A DNA stretch of 64,000 bases from Fictibacillus solisalsi (GTDB lineage: Bacteria; Bacillota; Bacilli; Bacillales; Fictibacillaceae), in NCBI RefSeq assembly GCF_900103485.1, contig NZ_FNHW01000002.1, forward strand, positions 186,001 through 250,000, in the 5' to 3' direction. The stretch's first letter is position 1; every line of letters begins with the position of its first letter. Below, one piece after another: positions 26,082 through 34,536 of the stretch. Below the pieces are notes generated by a model, which had not been told where the DNA came from, did not search any database, and was given only the letters and a program-made list of their open reading frames with translations. Made by a program: the position numbers and the translations under genes.

Positions 26082-26277
26082 ATTTGAATATTTTGTTAAC
26101 TGGATTCAAATCATCTTCTGGCAAGGAACAGCGAACCTGTCACCTGCTTAAAAGGTCTTTTGTAAGCGTTTTAAAAACCGGTTAGGGATACCATAGCGAA
26201 CCTGTGATTCTGCTGCCGCTGCATTCTTCGTCCTTATAGTGGATAAAAACTATAAGGAGAGTTTGTGGCGGCTTTTT
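26082..26277 (+). ncRNA. Structured 5' leader with terminator upstream of the OFA transporter gene
   Basis: The stretch between the methyltransferase terminator and the OFA gene is rich in hairpins. ATTTGAAT/ATTCAAAT pair at 26082-26111. ACAG-CGAAC-CTGT is at 26128-26140. A longer imperfect hairpin starts at GCTTA and ends at TAAGC (26146-26167). CATAG-CGAAC-CTGTG is at 26192-26206. Last, GCTGCCGC (26212-26219) pairs with GTGGCGGC (26265-26272), enclosing the perfect hairpin CCTTATAGT/ACTATAAGG, and is followed by TTTTT. This final element looks like a terminator only about 30 bases before the start codon, so attenuation is likely. I do not recognise a known riboswitch, T-box or Moco RNA. Confidence 0.55.
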
Positions 26278-26306
26278 AATTTTACATAAAAGGGAGAGGG
26301 TTAGGA

Positions 26307-27578
26307 ATGAGCAAGGTCAAAAGTCGATGGCTGATCGCGCTTTCGGGAGTAGGCATTCACATCTCGATCGGATCAGTGTATGCATGGAGCAATTTTACCA
26401 ATCCATTAATGGAAAAGTTCAACTGGAGTGCGAGTGAAGTTCAATTGACCTTCAGTCTGGCTATTCTGTTTCTTGGGTTATCCGCTGCCTTTTTGGGGCA
26501 TTTTGTTGAAAAATACGGGCCAAGGAAATCGGGATTGCTTGCTGCGGTGTTCTTCGGAGCAGGTGTGGCGGGTTCCGGTTTTGCCGTGCAAATGGAGTCA
26601 CTGCCCTTATTGTATGTTTTTTACGGCATGCTTGGCGGAATCGGGCTTGGGGTCGGCTATATCGCGCCGGTTTCTACACTTGTTAAATGGTTCCCTGACC
26701 GGCGGGGGCTGGCGACGGGTCTTGCCATCATGGGCTTTGGCTTTGCTGCCGCCATCAGCTCTCCGATCATGGACAGCCTGATCAAATCGGTCGGCATCGC
26801 CAATACCTTTTACATTTTGGGGGTCTCTTATTTTGTTGTTATGCTGGCGTCGTCTCTCTATCTGGAAAAGCCGTCAGAAGGCTGGATGCCCAAAGGATTT
26901 CAGGAAAAGGTGGACAGCGGGAAAACGACGATACGCAAGGATTTGTCCCAGCTGACCGCCAATCAGGCTGTGAAGACTAAACGATTCTATTATCTATGGC
27001 TCATGCTGTTCATCAATGTAACATGCGGGATCGCAATTCTGTCAGCGGCCAAACCTCTCGCTGAGGAAAGCATTGGCCTGTCGACGGCAGAGGCGGCAGC
27101 TCTTGTCGGTGTGCTCGGACTTTTTAATGGATTTGGCCGGATTGGGTGGGCTTCGGTTTCGGATTACATCGGAAGAACAAACACATATACCACGTTTTTT
27201 GTGCTTCAAACGGTTCTGTTCTTTCTGCTTCCAAACATTACAACAGCCATTGTTTTTCAGATCATGCTCGCCATCATCTATACGTGCTATGGTGGAGGTT
27301 TTGCTTCCATTCCTGCCTACATCGGCGATCTTTTTGGAACCAAACAGCTTGGCGCCATTCATGGGTACATCTTAACCGCCTGGGCGGCGGCTGGTCTCGC
27401 CGGACCGCTTTTTGCAGCATGGGTGAAGGATACAACCGGAAGTTATGCTGAAAGTTTGACCTTCTTTGCGGCCCTGTTTATCGTGGCTTTGATTGTCACA
27501 TTCCTCGCCCGGATGGATATCCGCCGTCTTGAGAAGGAAAATACCACCGGTGAACAGTTGCAAGCCCAGAATTTCTGA
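26307..27578 (+). CDS. OFA-family MFS transporter (oxalate/formate antiporter-like)
   Basis: A 423-residue major-facilitator protein with 12 hydrophobic helices. The N-terminus GVGIHISIGSVYAWSNFTNPL and the GGIGLGVGYIAPVSTLVKWFPDRRGLATG segment are typical of the oxalate/formate antiporter group (OxlT, YhjX). With a formate-dehydrogenase-type enzyme and FdhD downstream, transport of formate, oxalate or a related acid is likely. A GGGAGAGGG site precedes the ATG, and a structured leader with terminator lies in front. Confidence 0.87.
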   Translation: MSKVKSRWLIALSGVGIHISIGSVYAWSNFTNPLMEKFNWSASEVQLTFSLAILFLGLSAAFLGHFVEKYGPRKSGLLAAVFFGAGVAGSGFAVQMESLPLLYVFYGMLGGIGLGVGYIAPVSTLVKWFPDRRGLATGLAIMGFGFAAAISSPIMDSLIKSVGIANTFYILGVSYFVVMLASSLYLEKPSEGWMPKGFQEKVDSGKTTIRKDLSQLTANQAVKTKRFYYLWLMLFINVTCGIAILSAAKPLAEESIGLSTAEAAALVGVLGLFNGFGRIGWASVSDYIGRTNTYTTFFVLQTVLFFLLPNITTAIVFQIMLAIIYTCYGGGFASIPAYIGDLFGTKQLGAIHGYILTAWAAAGLAGPLFAAWVKDTTGSYAESLTFFAALFIVALIVTFLARMDIRRLEKENTTGEQLQAQNF

Positions 27579-27622
27579 TTTATACTTTTTATAGCAGAAT
27601 GTATAAATAAAGGTTGTCGTTT

Positions 27623-27985
27623 ATGAATAATTATGAAGCAGAGTTTAGTAATCTGGTAAGAGCTTTTCGTAAGCGCCATATGGGCAAGGGCCCCCGGCAG
27701 ATCAAAACGACCTTTTGCAAAAACTGGGCGATTTGCGAGATGGAAGGCAATCTTTCTCCAGTCGAAAAGTTTATTTCAGGATACAGTGAGGGCAAGCAGA
27801 TGCTCCGCTCCGCTCGGACCGAAATGGTGAAGGACATGTACAAAAAGAATCATCCCGTCGAGATGGAAGAATTGCTCGGAGCAAAGTTTGTGGATCTTTT
27901 TGTAGATATCGATATAGAAAAAGACTTTGGAATGTCGATTTTCGTTTTTGATGAAAACCTGGAAGAAAAACTAGCTAAAAAATAA
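27623..27985 (+). CDS. MpsC-family (formerly DUF2294) protein
   Basis: A 120-residue soluble protein of the family once called DUF2294 and later named after MpsC of the staphylococcal Mps system, which has been tied to membrane potential and inorganic-carbon uptake. Visible traits are the basic N-terminus (RAFRKRHMGKGPRQIKTTF), VEKFISG and the end DIEKDFGMSIFVFDENLEEKL. ATG 27623 is preferred over TTG 27614 because AAAGG lies nine bases upstream. It sits between the transporter and the molybdoenzyme; its task there is unknown. No MpsA or MpsB gene is near. Confidence 0.75.
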   Translation: MNNYEAEFSNLVRAFRKRHMGKGPRQIKTTFCKNWAICEMEGNLSPVEKFISGYSEGKQMLRSARTEMVKDMYKKNHPVEMEELLGAKFVDLFVDIDIEKDFGMSIFVFDENLEEKLAKK

Positions 27986-27993
27986 CAGCCCTT

Positions 27994-28082
27994 AGTGTTG
28001 GCACTTGGCAGCGATCCTGTTAAAGACTACCACCGCGGTTTCCGATTTTTTTAACACACAATCGGGCTCCCGGTGGTTTTTG
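27994..28082 (+). promoter_or_regulatory. Leader with repeated hairpin motif and attenuator before the formate dehydrogenase gene
   Basis: Right after the MpsC gene come the small hairpins AGTG-TTGG-CACT (27994-28005) and GCAG-CGATC-CTGT (28008-28020). Then a long hairpin forms: ACCACCG (28029-28035) with CGGTGGT (28071-28077), inner CCGATT with AATCGG, and a T-run. The second small hairpin is nearly the same as the two CGAAC-loop hairpins before the OFA gene. The layout suggests controlled termination between the MpsC and dehydrogenase genes. Confidence 0.6.
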
Positions 28083-28118
28083 TTTTGTTTAAATAAAAAA
28101 AGAAAAGGGGCAGAAATC

Positions 28119-30476
28119 ATGGGAAAAACGAAGCATCAAGGACCAATCAAGCTACCAAAAACACCAGATCCGAAAAACTGGGTCAGCCCTGTACCGTTCG
28201 GCCTGGGCAAAATAAAGCCCGGTCATATCCGCGATACGATGAAGGTCGCCTGGGAAAACCGGGATAATCTGTCGTATGCCGGCAAAATTCTGACACAAGG
28301 GGTTTGCGACGGATGTGCTCTCGGAGTTTCCGGTCTGTATGATCAAACGCTCGCCGGTCCGCATGTATGCACAACGCGATTGAACGTGTTGCGCTTGAAC
28401 ACAATGCCGGCCATGAAAAAAGAAATTCTTCATGCGGACATAGATGAGCTTCGAAAGTATTCCAGCGCGGAACTGAGAAAGCTTGGCCGCATTCCGTATC
28501 CGCTGATCCGCAGGAAAGGTGAGCGTAAGTTTTCCCGTCTGACATGGGACGAAGCGCTGAACCTGATTGCAGACAAAATGAAGAAGCTTGATCCCAAGCA
28601 GGTCTCGTTCTTTCTGACGTCAAGGGGGATTACGAACGAATCGTACTATGTGGCTGCCAAAGTGGCCCGGTACCTTGGTGTGAACAATATTGATAATGCT
28701 TCACGCATTTGCCATTCTCCGTCCAAAACAGCTCTAAAGCGATCCATTGGTGCAGGGGCTTCCACCTGTAACTACCAGGATTGGATCGGATCCGATGTTA
28801 TTGTATTCTGGGGATCGGTCGCGGCGAATAACCAGCCGGTTTCCACCAAATACATGTATGCCGCCAAACGTAAAGGAACAAAGATCATCTGCATCAATCC
28901 ATACCGGGAACCTTCCATGGAAAAATACTGGATTCCGTCCATTGCTGAGTCTGCGCTTTTTGGCACAAAGCTGGCGGATGACTTCTACCAGGTTAATATC
29001 GGGGGAGATATTGCTTTCATGCATGGCATCATGAAGCATTGGTTTGAAATGGAGGAAAAACAGCACGGATCCGCGATTGATCATTCGTTTGTGAAAAACC
29101 ATGTCAACAACTATGAGGAGTTAAAGACGAAGGTCCAGCAGCAGAGCTGGGCAGAAATTGAAGCCTCATCCGGAGTAAGCAAAGAGCGCATCCTGGAACT
29201 TGCTTTGCTTTTGGCAAAAAGTAAATCCGGCGTGTTTGTCTGGTCCCTTGGTTTAACCATGCATACCTTTGCGTCCGACAACATCTCCCAGGTGGCAAAC
29301 CTTGCGTTGCTGCGCGGATTTCTGGGCCGCAAGCATTGCGGACTGATGCCAATTCGTGGCCATTCCAGTGTTCAGGGAAGCGGTGAGATGGGGGCCGATC
29401 CATTCGTGCTGCCCGGCGGTGATTTTGAACCGAACAACATCGAACGCATTGAAAAACTGTGGGGCTTCACGATTCCGAAATGGCAGGGAGACGTTCTTGG
29501 AGTGTCTCTTGAAAACAGTTTATTGCCTGAGGACCATGAACGGAAAATTAAAATGTACTATCTGTCGGGAGGCAACTTCCTTGAAACGATGCCAGATCCC
29601 GATTTTGTTGAGCGGGCGTTATCATCGCTGGAACTGCGGGTTCATCAGGATATCATCTATAATACGTCCACGCTTGTGGATGCGAAGCAAGCTGTCATTG
29701 TGCTTCCGGCCAAAACTCGTTATGAACAGGAAGACGGGGGAACCTCAACTTCAACTGAACGCATGGTGTACTTTTCACCTGAAATTAAAGGAAACCAGCA
29801 ACAGGTGGCGGAAGCACGTGCCGAGTGGAAAATCTATGTTGATCTGGCCAAGCGGGTGAAACCACAGCGATCTCATCTGATTGATTTTAAAAGCGGACAG
29901 CAAATTCGCGAAGAAATTGCCCTGGCCAATCCCAATTACGACGGAATCCAGTATTTAAAAGAACGGGGTGATGTGTTCCAGTGGGGCGGTGCATGGCTTT
30001 GCGAGGACGGGATCTGTCCTACACCGGATGGTAAAGGGAATTTGATTCCGGTTGATATACCGGATTTGAAAAAGGGTAAAGATACGTATTATGTGACAAC
30101 GAGAAGAGGTAAGCAGTTCAATTCAATGGTCTATCATGAAAGTGATCCGTTCAACGGGGCCGGGAGATATGATGTCCTCATGAATCGGAACGATGCGAAG
30201 GAATTGTCCATTCATGAAGGAGAAACCATTGTGGTGTATAATCAGCATGGTGTCTTCCAGGGCCGTGCCAAATTTATTGATATTGCGAGAGGGAATCTGG
30301 AGGTTCATTTTCCAGAAGGAAACTTCCTTCTTCCGAAAGGTGTATATGAGAAATATGCCAAGATTCCAAGCTATAATGTAGCCGTCAAGGTGGAAAAAGC
30401 GGAGCGTTTTAACGCCCGCAAAGATATAAAGTACCTGGAAAAACCGGTCCCGGACCTGGAAACGGAGATCAGCTAA
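28119..30476 (+). CDS. FdhF/YdeP-family molybdopterin oxidoreductase (formate dehydrogenase-like)
   Basis: A 785-residue molybdenum enzyme of the DMSO-reductase superfamily. Near the N-terminus Cys63, Cys66 and Cys84 may bind an Fe-S cluster; a fourth ligand is not obvious. Cys198, in NASRICHSPS, is the likely molybdenum ligand, matching the Cys/SeCys of formate dehydrogenases. Its length fits the YdeP branch more than the larger Fe-S-rich FdhA proteins, so formate oxidation to CO2 is probable but not certain. The downstream fdhD gene supports a formate-dehydrogenase type enzyme. The longer open frame runs through the leader; ATG 28119 has AAAAGGGG upstream. Confidence 0.85.
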   Translation: MGKTKHQGPIKLPKTPDPKNWVSPVPFGLGKIKPGHIRDTMKVAWENRDNLSYAGKILTQGVCDGCALGVSGLYDQTLAGPHVCTTRLNVLRLNTMPAMKKEILHADIDELRKYSSAELRKLGRIPYPLIRRKGERKFSRLTWDEALNLIADKMKKLDPKQVSFFLTSRGITNESYYVAAKVARYLGVNNIDNASRICHSPSKTALKRSIGAGASTCNYQDWIGSDVIVFWGSVAANNQPVSTKYMYAAKRKGTKIICINPYREPSMEKYWIPSIAESALFGTKLADDFYQVNIGGDIAFMHGIMKHWFEMEEKQHGSAIDHSFVKNHVNNYEELKTKVQQQSWAEIEASSGVSKERILELALLLAKSKSGVFVWSLGLTMHTFASDNISQVANLALLRGFLGRKHCGLMPIRGHSSVQGSGEMGADPFVLPGGDFEPNNIERIEKLWGFTIPKWQGDVLGVSLENSLLPEDHERKIKMYYLSGGNFLETMPDPDFVERALSSLELRVHQDIIYNTSTLVDAKQAVIVLPAKTRYEQEDGGTSTSTERMVYFSPEIKGNQQQVAEARAEWKIYVDLAKRVKPQRSHLIDFKSGQQIREEIALANPNYDGIQYLKERGDVFQWGGAWLCEDGICPTPDGKGNLIPVDIPDLKKGKDTYYVTTRRGKQFNSMVYHESDPFNGAGRYDVLMNRNDAKELSIHEGETIVVYNQHGVFQGRAKFIDIARGNLEVHFPEGNFLLPKGVYEKYAKIPSYNVAVKVEKAERFNARKDIKYLEKPVPDLETEIS

Positions 30477-30488
30477 AAGGAGAAGTAT

Positions 30489-31274
30489 ATGAAAGACAAC
30501 GTCATGAAGAACATAAGCATTATTAAATACAATGATGGCTCATTCCATGCGACAGAAGATACTGTGGCAACAGAATATGCACTGACCATCCATGTAAATG
30601 GAGAAGAATTTGCAACCATGGTCTGTACACCAACTTATCTTCGGGACCTTGTCACCGGTTTTCTTGCATCGGAGGGGGTGATTCGTTTTCCGAGAGAAAT
30701 TGAATCGCTATCCATTGATGAAGACCGCGGGTTTGCCTATGTGCAGCTGGAGAACAAGGCGCCAGTGACCAATCAGCTGCATTCAAAACGGTTTATCGGA
30801 TCATGCTGCGGAAAAAGCCGGCAGTTCTATTTTCAGAGCGATGTAAAAAATGCTAAAACGATCGTAACCAAATCAACGATTGAAGTGGAGCAATGCATCA
30901 AGCTGATGGAAGCAATGCAGGAATCCTCCGATGATTTTCACTCAACAGGCGGGCTGCATAACGCTGCGCTTTGTACAAATGAGGAGCTGCTGATTTCCCG
31001 GTCGGATATCGGCCGTCACAATGCGCTTGATAAAATTTACGGATATTGCCTTGAAAACAAGATTACCCTTTCCGATAAGGTGATTGCCTTCAGCGGCCGG
31101 ATCTCTTCCGAAGTTTTACTGAAGGTTTCGAAAATCGGCGCCGGCATTATATTGTCCAAATCTGCACCGACTACGCTGGCACTGGAGCTTGCAAATGATC
31201 TCGGGATTACCGCAGTCGGTTTTATCCGCGGAACCCGGCTCAATGTGTACACCCATCCTGAACGAATAAAATAA
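30489..31274 (+). CDS. fdhD: Formate dehydrogenase accessory sulfurtransferase FdhD
   Basis: A 261-residue protein that passes sulfur to the molybdenum cofactor of formate dehydrogenases, which makes them active. The conserved cysteine loop is seen as GSCCGKSRQ (Cys106, Cys107), and the cofactor-binding parts FSGRISSEVLLKVSKIGAGI and SKSAPTTLALELA fit the family. It begins 12 bases after the dehydrogenase gene with AAAAGGAG as ribosome site, so it is in the same operon. Confidence 0.92.
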   Translation: MKDNVMKNISIIKYNDGSFHATEDTVATEYALTIHVNGEEFATMVCTPTYLRDLVTGFLASEGVIRFPREIESLSIDEDRGFAYVQLENKAPVTNQLHSKRFIGSCCGKSRQFYFQSDVKNAKTIVTKSTIEVEQCIKLMEAMQESSDDFHSTGGLHNAALCTNEELLISRSDIGRHNALDKIYGYCLENKITLSDKVIAFSGRISSEVLLKVSKIGAGIILSKSAPTTLALELANDLGITAVGFIRGTRLNVYTHPERIK

Positions 31275-31278
31275 AAAG

Positions 31279-31309
31279 GAGCGAATCGAAGAGATTCGCT
31301 CTTTTTTAT
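31279..31309. terminator. Bidirectional terminator after fdhD
   Basis: GAGCGAATC pairs with GATTCGCTC followed by TTTTTT; A-run on the other side. It lies between fdhD and the convergent dinB-like gene and overlaps the end of the latter. Confidence 0.85.
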
Positions 31310-31776
31310 GCCGTGATATATTTAATCATTTGTTTGATAGCACCCAAATGGTAGGCTGAGTGCGCAATACATCCCAGAGCTTCATCTGCATTGGTTTCAT
31401 CCCAGTGGAGGGCGGAATCAAGGGTCTGCACTAACCGTGTGTATTCATCTCTTAATTCTTTTTGGATTTCCTTCCACCGGTCCTCGTCAACGGAAGCGAT
31501 CATCCAGCTCTGTTTCCAGTCCATCTCAGGCATCTTGCCTGTTTTCAAAAATTCAATCGTTCCCCACATTTGATATCGGACATGATCGGCATGGGCAGCC
31601 AGGTTTGTACCATGAATGGACAGGGAAACTTGTTCTGCCGACAGCCGGGAGAGTGCAGCTAATATTCCCGAATCCGGCTCAGTGTTCGTAAACCAGCTTA
31701 CGTTTGACGGAAAAGGCGGCCCTTCAAAGGCTTCCGATATCATCTTTTTTGTTGAACGTAAAAAAAGATCACTCAT
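31306..31776 (-). CDS. DinB-family protein
   Basis: A 156-residue DinB/YfiT-type four-helix protein. Histidines that could bind metal are in HGTNLAAHADHVRYQ and GCIAHSAYHLGAIKQ. The family includes thiol-dependent metalloenzymes such as bacillithiol transferases. I start at the ATG with CTAGGAGG upstream. A tiny membrane-peptide frame overlaps its start by eight bases. Confidence 0.82.
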   Translation of the reverse strand: MSDLFLRSTKKMISEAFEGPPFPSNVSWFTNTEPDSGILAALSRLSAEQVSLSIHGTNLAAHADHVRYQMWGTIEFLKTGKMPEMDWKQSWMIASVDEDRWKEIQKELRDEYTRLVQTLDSALHWDETNADEALGCIAHSAYHLGAIKQMIKYITA

Positions 31777-31858
31777 GCTTTTTCCTCCTAGTTTTGATGA
31801 CATTGGTTAAAAAAAAGCGAAATACAATAAAGGCTGAAACGGCAACAAGATTGGACAT
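31769..31858 (-). CDS. Possible 29-residue membrane peptide overlapping the dinB-like gene
   Basis: A short frame starts at ATG 31858 behind AGGAG at the right distance. It reads as one hydrophobic helix (NLVAVSAFIVFRFFLTNVI) with a basic tail (KTRRKKHE), and its TGA overlaps the dinB start out of frame by eight bases. The ribosome site for dinB lies inside its last codons, so translation could be coupled. It may be a leader peptide or small membrane protein. There is no homology evidence. Confidence 0.4.
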   Translation of the reverse strand: MSNLVAVSAFIVFRFFLTNVIKTRRKKHE

Positions 31859-32093
31859 TACAGCGCTCCTGTTTGGAAATATATAGTTGTTTTGTTCCAT
31901 TTATGACGGTCAGGTAAACGCCTAAAACAGTTATTGTTGATCCTGGAAGACTTTATTATCAAAACGAACCTGTTTATTTTCAATTTGTCGAATATTGGGG
32001 AAGAGTTAGTTGAGCCAATTTTTTTCATTTGAACAGGCCTTTTGCTACGATTATAAGGAGTACAAACTTATCTTAGAAGGAGTTGAGCAACAC
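31859..32093. other. Intergenic stretch before the aldo/keto reductase gene
   Basis: No further gene is seen. One CGAACCTGT sequence (31965-31973) shares nine bases with the hairpin motif of the formate cluster leaders. The open frame of the following gene can be read back to 32010, but without ribosome site. Confidence 0.35.
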
Positions 32094-33026
32094 ATGGCAC
32101 AGAAAACGAAACTTGGAAAAACAGACTTATTGGTAAACCCGATCGGACTGGGAACAAATGCCGTTGGAGGACATAATCTGTATCCTGACTTGAATGAACA
32201 GGCAGGAAAGGATCTGGTAAAACGGGCATTGGAGATCGGCATCAACTTTTTAGATACCGCCTTTATTTACGGACCTGAGCGTTCGGAGGAATTGGTCGGG
32301 GAAGTCATAAAAGAAACAGGAAGCCGCGATCAAGCCGTGATCGCAACCAAAGGGGCGCACAAGTTTGTTGGTAAAGACGTCGTGTTCGACAACTCGCCAG
32401 CCTTCTTAAAAGATGCGGTGGAAGGAAGCTTGAAACGGCTTCAAACGGATTATATTGATTTGTTCTATATTCATTTTCCTGATGAAGAAACACCAAAGGA
32501 TGAAGCAGTCGGAGCATTAAAAGAACTGAAAGACCAAGGAAAAATCCGTGCAATCGGGGTTTCAAACTTTTCGATGGAACAGCTGAAACAGGCAAATAAG
32601 GACGGTTACGTCGACGTGTTTCAAGGGGAGTACAACCTGTTGCAGCGCGATGCGGAGAAGGAATTGCTTCCGTATTTAGAGGAAAAGGGAATTTCCTTTG
32701 TTCCATACTTTCCACTGGCCTCCGGACTCCTTGCCGGTAAATACAGTAAAGACATGAAGTTTGATGATCTGCGCAAGGACATGCCTCATTTTCAGGGCGA
32801 AAACTTCGTTAAAAATCTGGAAAAAGTGGACCAGCTTCGCGGTATTGCCGAAGCCAAGGGAGTTGAAGTGGCTCACGTTGTTCTTGCATGGTATCTTAAA
32901 CAGCCGGCAATCGACTCCATTATTCCAGGAGCCAAACGAGCCGATCAGGTCAGCAACAACCTGAAAACATTGGAAGTTCGTCTCACCGATCAGGAAGTTC
33001 AGGAAATCAGCAGGATTTTTTCTTAA
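32094..33026 (+). CDS. Aldo/keto reductase (YhdN/IolS-like)
   Basis: A 310-residue NADPH-dependent TIM-barrel oxidoreductase. The catalytic tetrad appears as Asp in FLDTAFIYG, Tyr in the same motif, Lys in ATKGAHK, and His in FYIHFPD. The C-terminal [15 protein letters not shown] binds the cofactor phosphate. It resembles the AKR11 enzymes YhdN and IolS of B. subtilis, probably a general aldehyde reductase. The start at ATG 32094 has AGAAGGAG upstream. Confidence 0.88.
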   Translation: MAQKTKLGKTDLLVNPIGLGTNAVGGHNLYPDLNEQAGKDLVKRALEIGINFLDTAFIYGPERSEELVGEVIKETGSRDQAVIATKGAHKFVGKDVVFDNSPAFLKDAVEGSLKRLQTDYIDLFYIHFPDEETPKDEAVGALKELKDQGKIRAIGVSNFSMEQLKQANKDGYVDVFQGEYNLLQRDAEKELLPYLEEKGISFVPYFPLASGLLAGKYSKDMKFDDLRKDMPHFQGENFVKNLEKVDQLRGIAEAKGVEVAHVVLAWYLKQPAIDSIIPGAKRADQVSNNLKTLEVRLTDQEVQEISRIFS

Positions 33027-33120
33027 TTTCTTAAACTCTTGAAGAAAACTCCAAATGGGTGGATAATGTGATGGATATGGTGCTGTGAACGATAATAAGC
33101 ATTTAAGAAAAGGTGAAATC

Positions 33121-33351
33121 ATGTATCTGACTCTAAAGGAAACGGCGGAATTTCTGGATCTGCCTGAAACGTATATTGAGAGCTTGATTCAACAGAAAAA
33201 AATTCGTGCCTTTCATGACGGCAATGAATATCTCATCAATAAGGAGCAATTCAATACCCATCTTGAACAGATGGAAAAGTACAAAACGCTTGTTGAGGAG
33301 TATATGAATGAACCGATTCCGGAAGATTGGGACGCGAAGGACGAAGATTAA
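33121..33351 (+). CDS. Small excisionase-type helix-turn-helix protein
   Basis: A 76-residue protein with a MerR/excisionase-like DNA-binding fold at residues 1-50 (LTLKETAEFLDLPETYIESLIQQKKIRAFHDGNEYLINKEQF) and an acidic tail (NEPIPEDWDAKDED). No integrase or phage gene is near, so it is probably a small host regulator. AAAAGGTGA precedes the ATG. Confidence 0.7.
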   Translation: MYLTLKETAEFLDLPETYIESLIQQKKIRAFHDGNEYLINKEQFNTHLEQMEKYKTLVEEYMNEPIPEDWDAKDED

Positions 33352-33357
33352 ACATGA

Positions 33358-33398
33358 AAGAAGCAGACGATCGCCTGGATCGTCTGCTTCTTTCTTTT
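33358..33398. terminator. Bidirectional terminator
   Basis: AGAAGCAGACGATC pairs with GATCGTCTGCTTCT, one of the strongest hairpins in the window, between two convergent genes. Confidence 0.88.
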
Positions 33399-33771
33399 AG
33401 TTGATGATGGCTGAAGTTCCCATTAGAGATTCGGGAGACCGTCCAATCGCCAGCAAACTGATTTTTGCATAACCAGCATTGTTAAACTTGCTGATCATTT
33501 CGCGAAGGGTATCAATGTTTTCGTCTGCAGTAAGCTTTTCGAGCTCACTTTTATAAAGACGAACAACAGATTCCTGACAAAATTCAGGAGCGTATCGGCG
33601 GCAATCTTCGTTCATGATCAATGCACCCATGTATTGATATTTAAACTGAAGAGCACGAGTCAAATTGATGATATGCACCCATTTTTCATACAAATCAGGG
33701 CACGACCGTTCAATGTTTTCAAGTTCTTCTTTCGCTGCTTTTAACTCATTATGGCTGACAAGGGTAATCAT
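33397..33771 (-). CDS. Unknown helical protein coupled to the thioesterase gene
   Basis: A 124-residue protein that I do not recognise. It looks mostly alpha-helical and soluble (KAAKEELENIERSCPDLYEKWVHIINLTRAL, then YKSELEKLTADENIDTLREMI), with two cysteines in the middle. Its ATG overlaps the stop of the thioesterase gene (ATGA), so the two are translated together. Confidence 0.65.
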   Translation of the reverse strand: MITLVSHNELKAAKEELENIERSCPDLYEKWVHIINLTRALQFKYQYMGALIMNEDCRRYAPEFCQESVVRLYKSELEKLTADENIDTLREMISKFNNAGYAKISLLAIGRSPESLMGTSAIIN

Positions 33772-34310
33772 ACTAATGCACCTTCTTGTTGCCAAGGCTT
33801 ACGCAATGAAATAACCTCGGCTAATTCTTTGCTGCGCGCTCTGCGGACTTTACGCATTTCGGCCCGGTCTGCGGCTGTTTCAAACAAGAATTTTTCTTCT
33901 TCTGTTTCAGGGATGACGGCAGGTACTTCAACCGGACGTTTGTCTTCTCCCAAAGCCACGAAGGTTAAGAATGCTGTAGCGGCAATTCTTCGTTCTCCTG
34001 TAAGAATATCTTCAGCAATAACTTTACAGAAGATTTCCATTGAGCTTTTTCCTGTGTAGGATACGAAAGATTCAATACATACTGAATCCGTTTGATGAAT
34101 CGGATGCAGGAAGTCGATGGAGTCGGTGGAAGCTGTAACACAGGTTTTCACACGGGCATGGCGGCGTGCAGAAAGTGATGCAGCAGCATCAAGCTTTTTC
34201 ATAAGTACTCCGCCGAACAATGTATTGTAGTTATTTAAATCACCAGCTAATACCTGGTCTGTATTAATAATGCGGCTTTCGCTTGTTTTTTTAGCGTTCA
34301 AAACAATCAT
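33768..34310 (-). CDS. ykhA: Acyl-CoA thioesterase, hotdog fold (YkhA-like)
   Basis: A 180-residue acyl-CoA hydrolase. The hotdog core has NTLFGGVLMKKLDAAASLSARRHA, with the Asn and Asp active-site region of the YciA/BACH type, and the CVTASTDSIDFLHPI strand. A C-terminal charged helix (AADRAEMRKVRRARSKELAEV) is typical of Bacillus YkhA. It releases free fatty acid from CoA esters. GAAAGGA precedes the ATG. Confidence 0.88.
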   Translation of the reverse strand: MIVLNAKKTSESRIINTDQVLAGDLNNYNTLFGGVLMKKLDAAASLSARRHARVKTCVTASTDSIDFLHPIHQTDSVCIESFVSYTGKSSMEIFCKVIAEDILTGERRIAATAFLTFVALGEDKRPVEVPAVIPETEEEKFLFETAADRAEMRKVRRARSKELAEVISLRKPWQQEGALV

Positions 34311-34492
34311 TTCCTTTCATGATTAACGTACTGGTTTAAGGGACGCTTGTTGTGTTTCTTGCGTTTCCCTCTTACAGTTTCCTAGTGTACGCCTCCAAGA
34401 AAAGGAAGTAAAATTGTTATTTTTTATCGTTTGCATAGATGGGCTCTATGTAAATGCTTTCAGGTATAAAGAATGGGCATAGAAAAATCTTG

Positions 34493-34528
34493 GCAAAATG
34501 CGGCATTCCCCTACAGGGAAAACCGCCT
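34493..34528 (-). terminator. Terminator of the LysR gene
   Basis: Read on the minus strand, GGCGG and inner TTCCC pair with GGGAA and CCGC, followed by ATTTTG. Confidence 0.6.
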
Positions 34529-34536
34529 TTTATTGA

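Noticed and set aside
26082-26277. T-box or molybdenum-cofactor riboswitch before the OFA gene
   Set aside because: I find no T-box core (a TGGNACCGCG-type sequence) or specifier loop, and the conserved Moco-RNA segments are not visible.
33121-33351. Prophage or integrative-element excisionase
   Set aside because: The fold is excisionase-like but no integrase, phage gene or attachment repeats lie around it.
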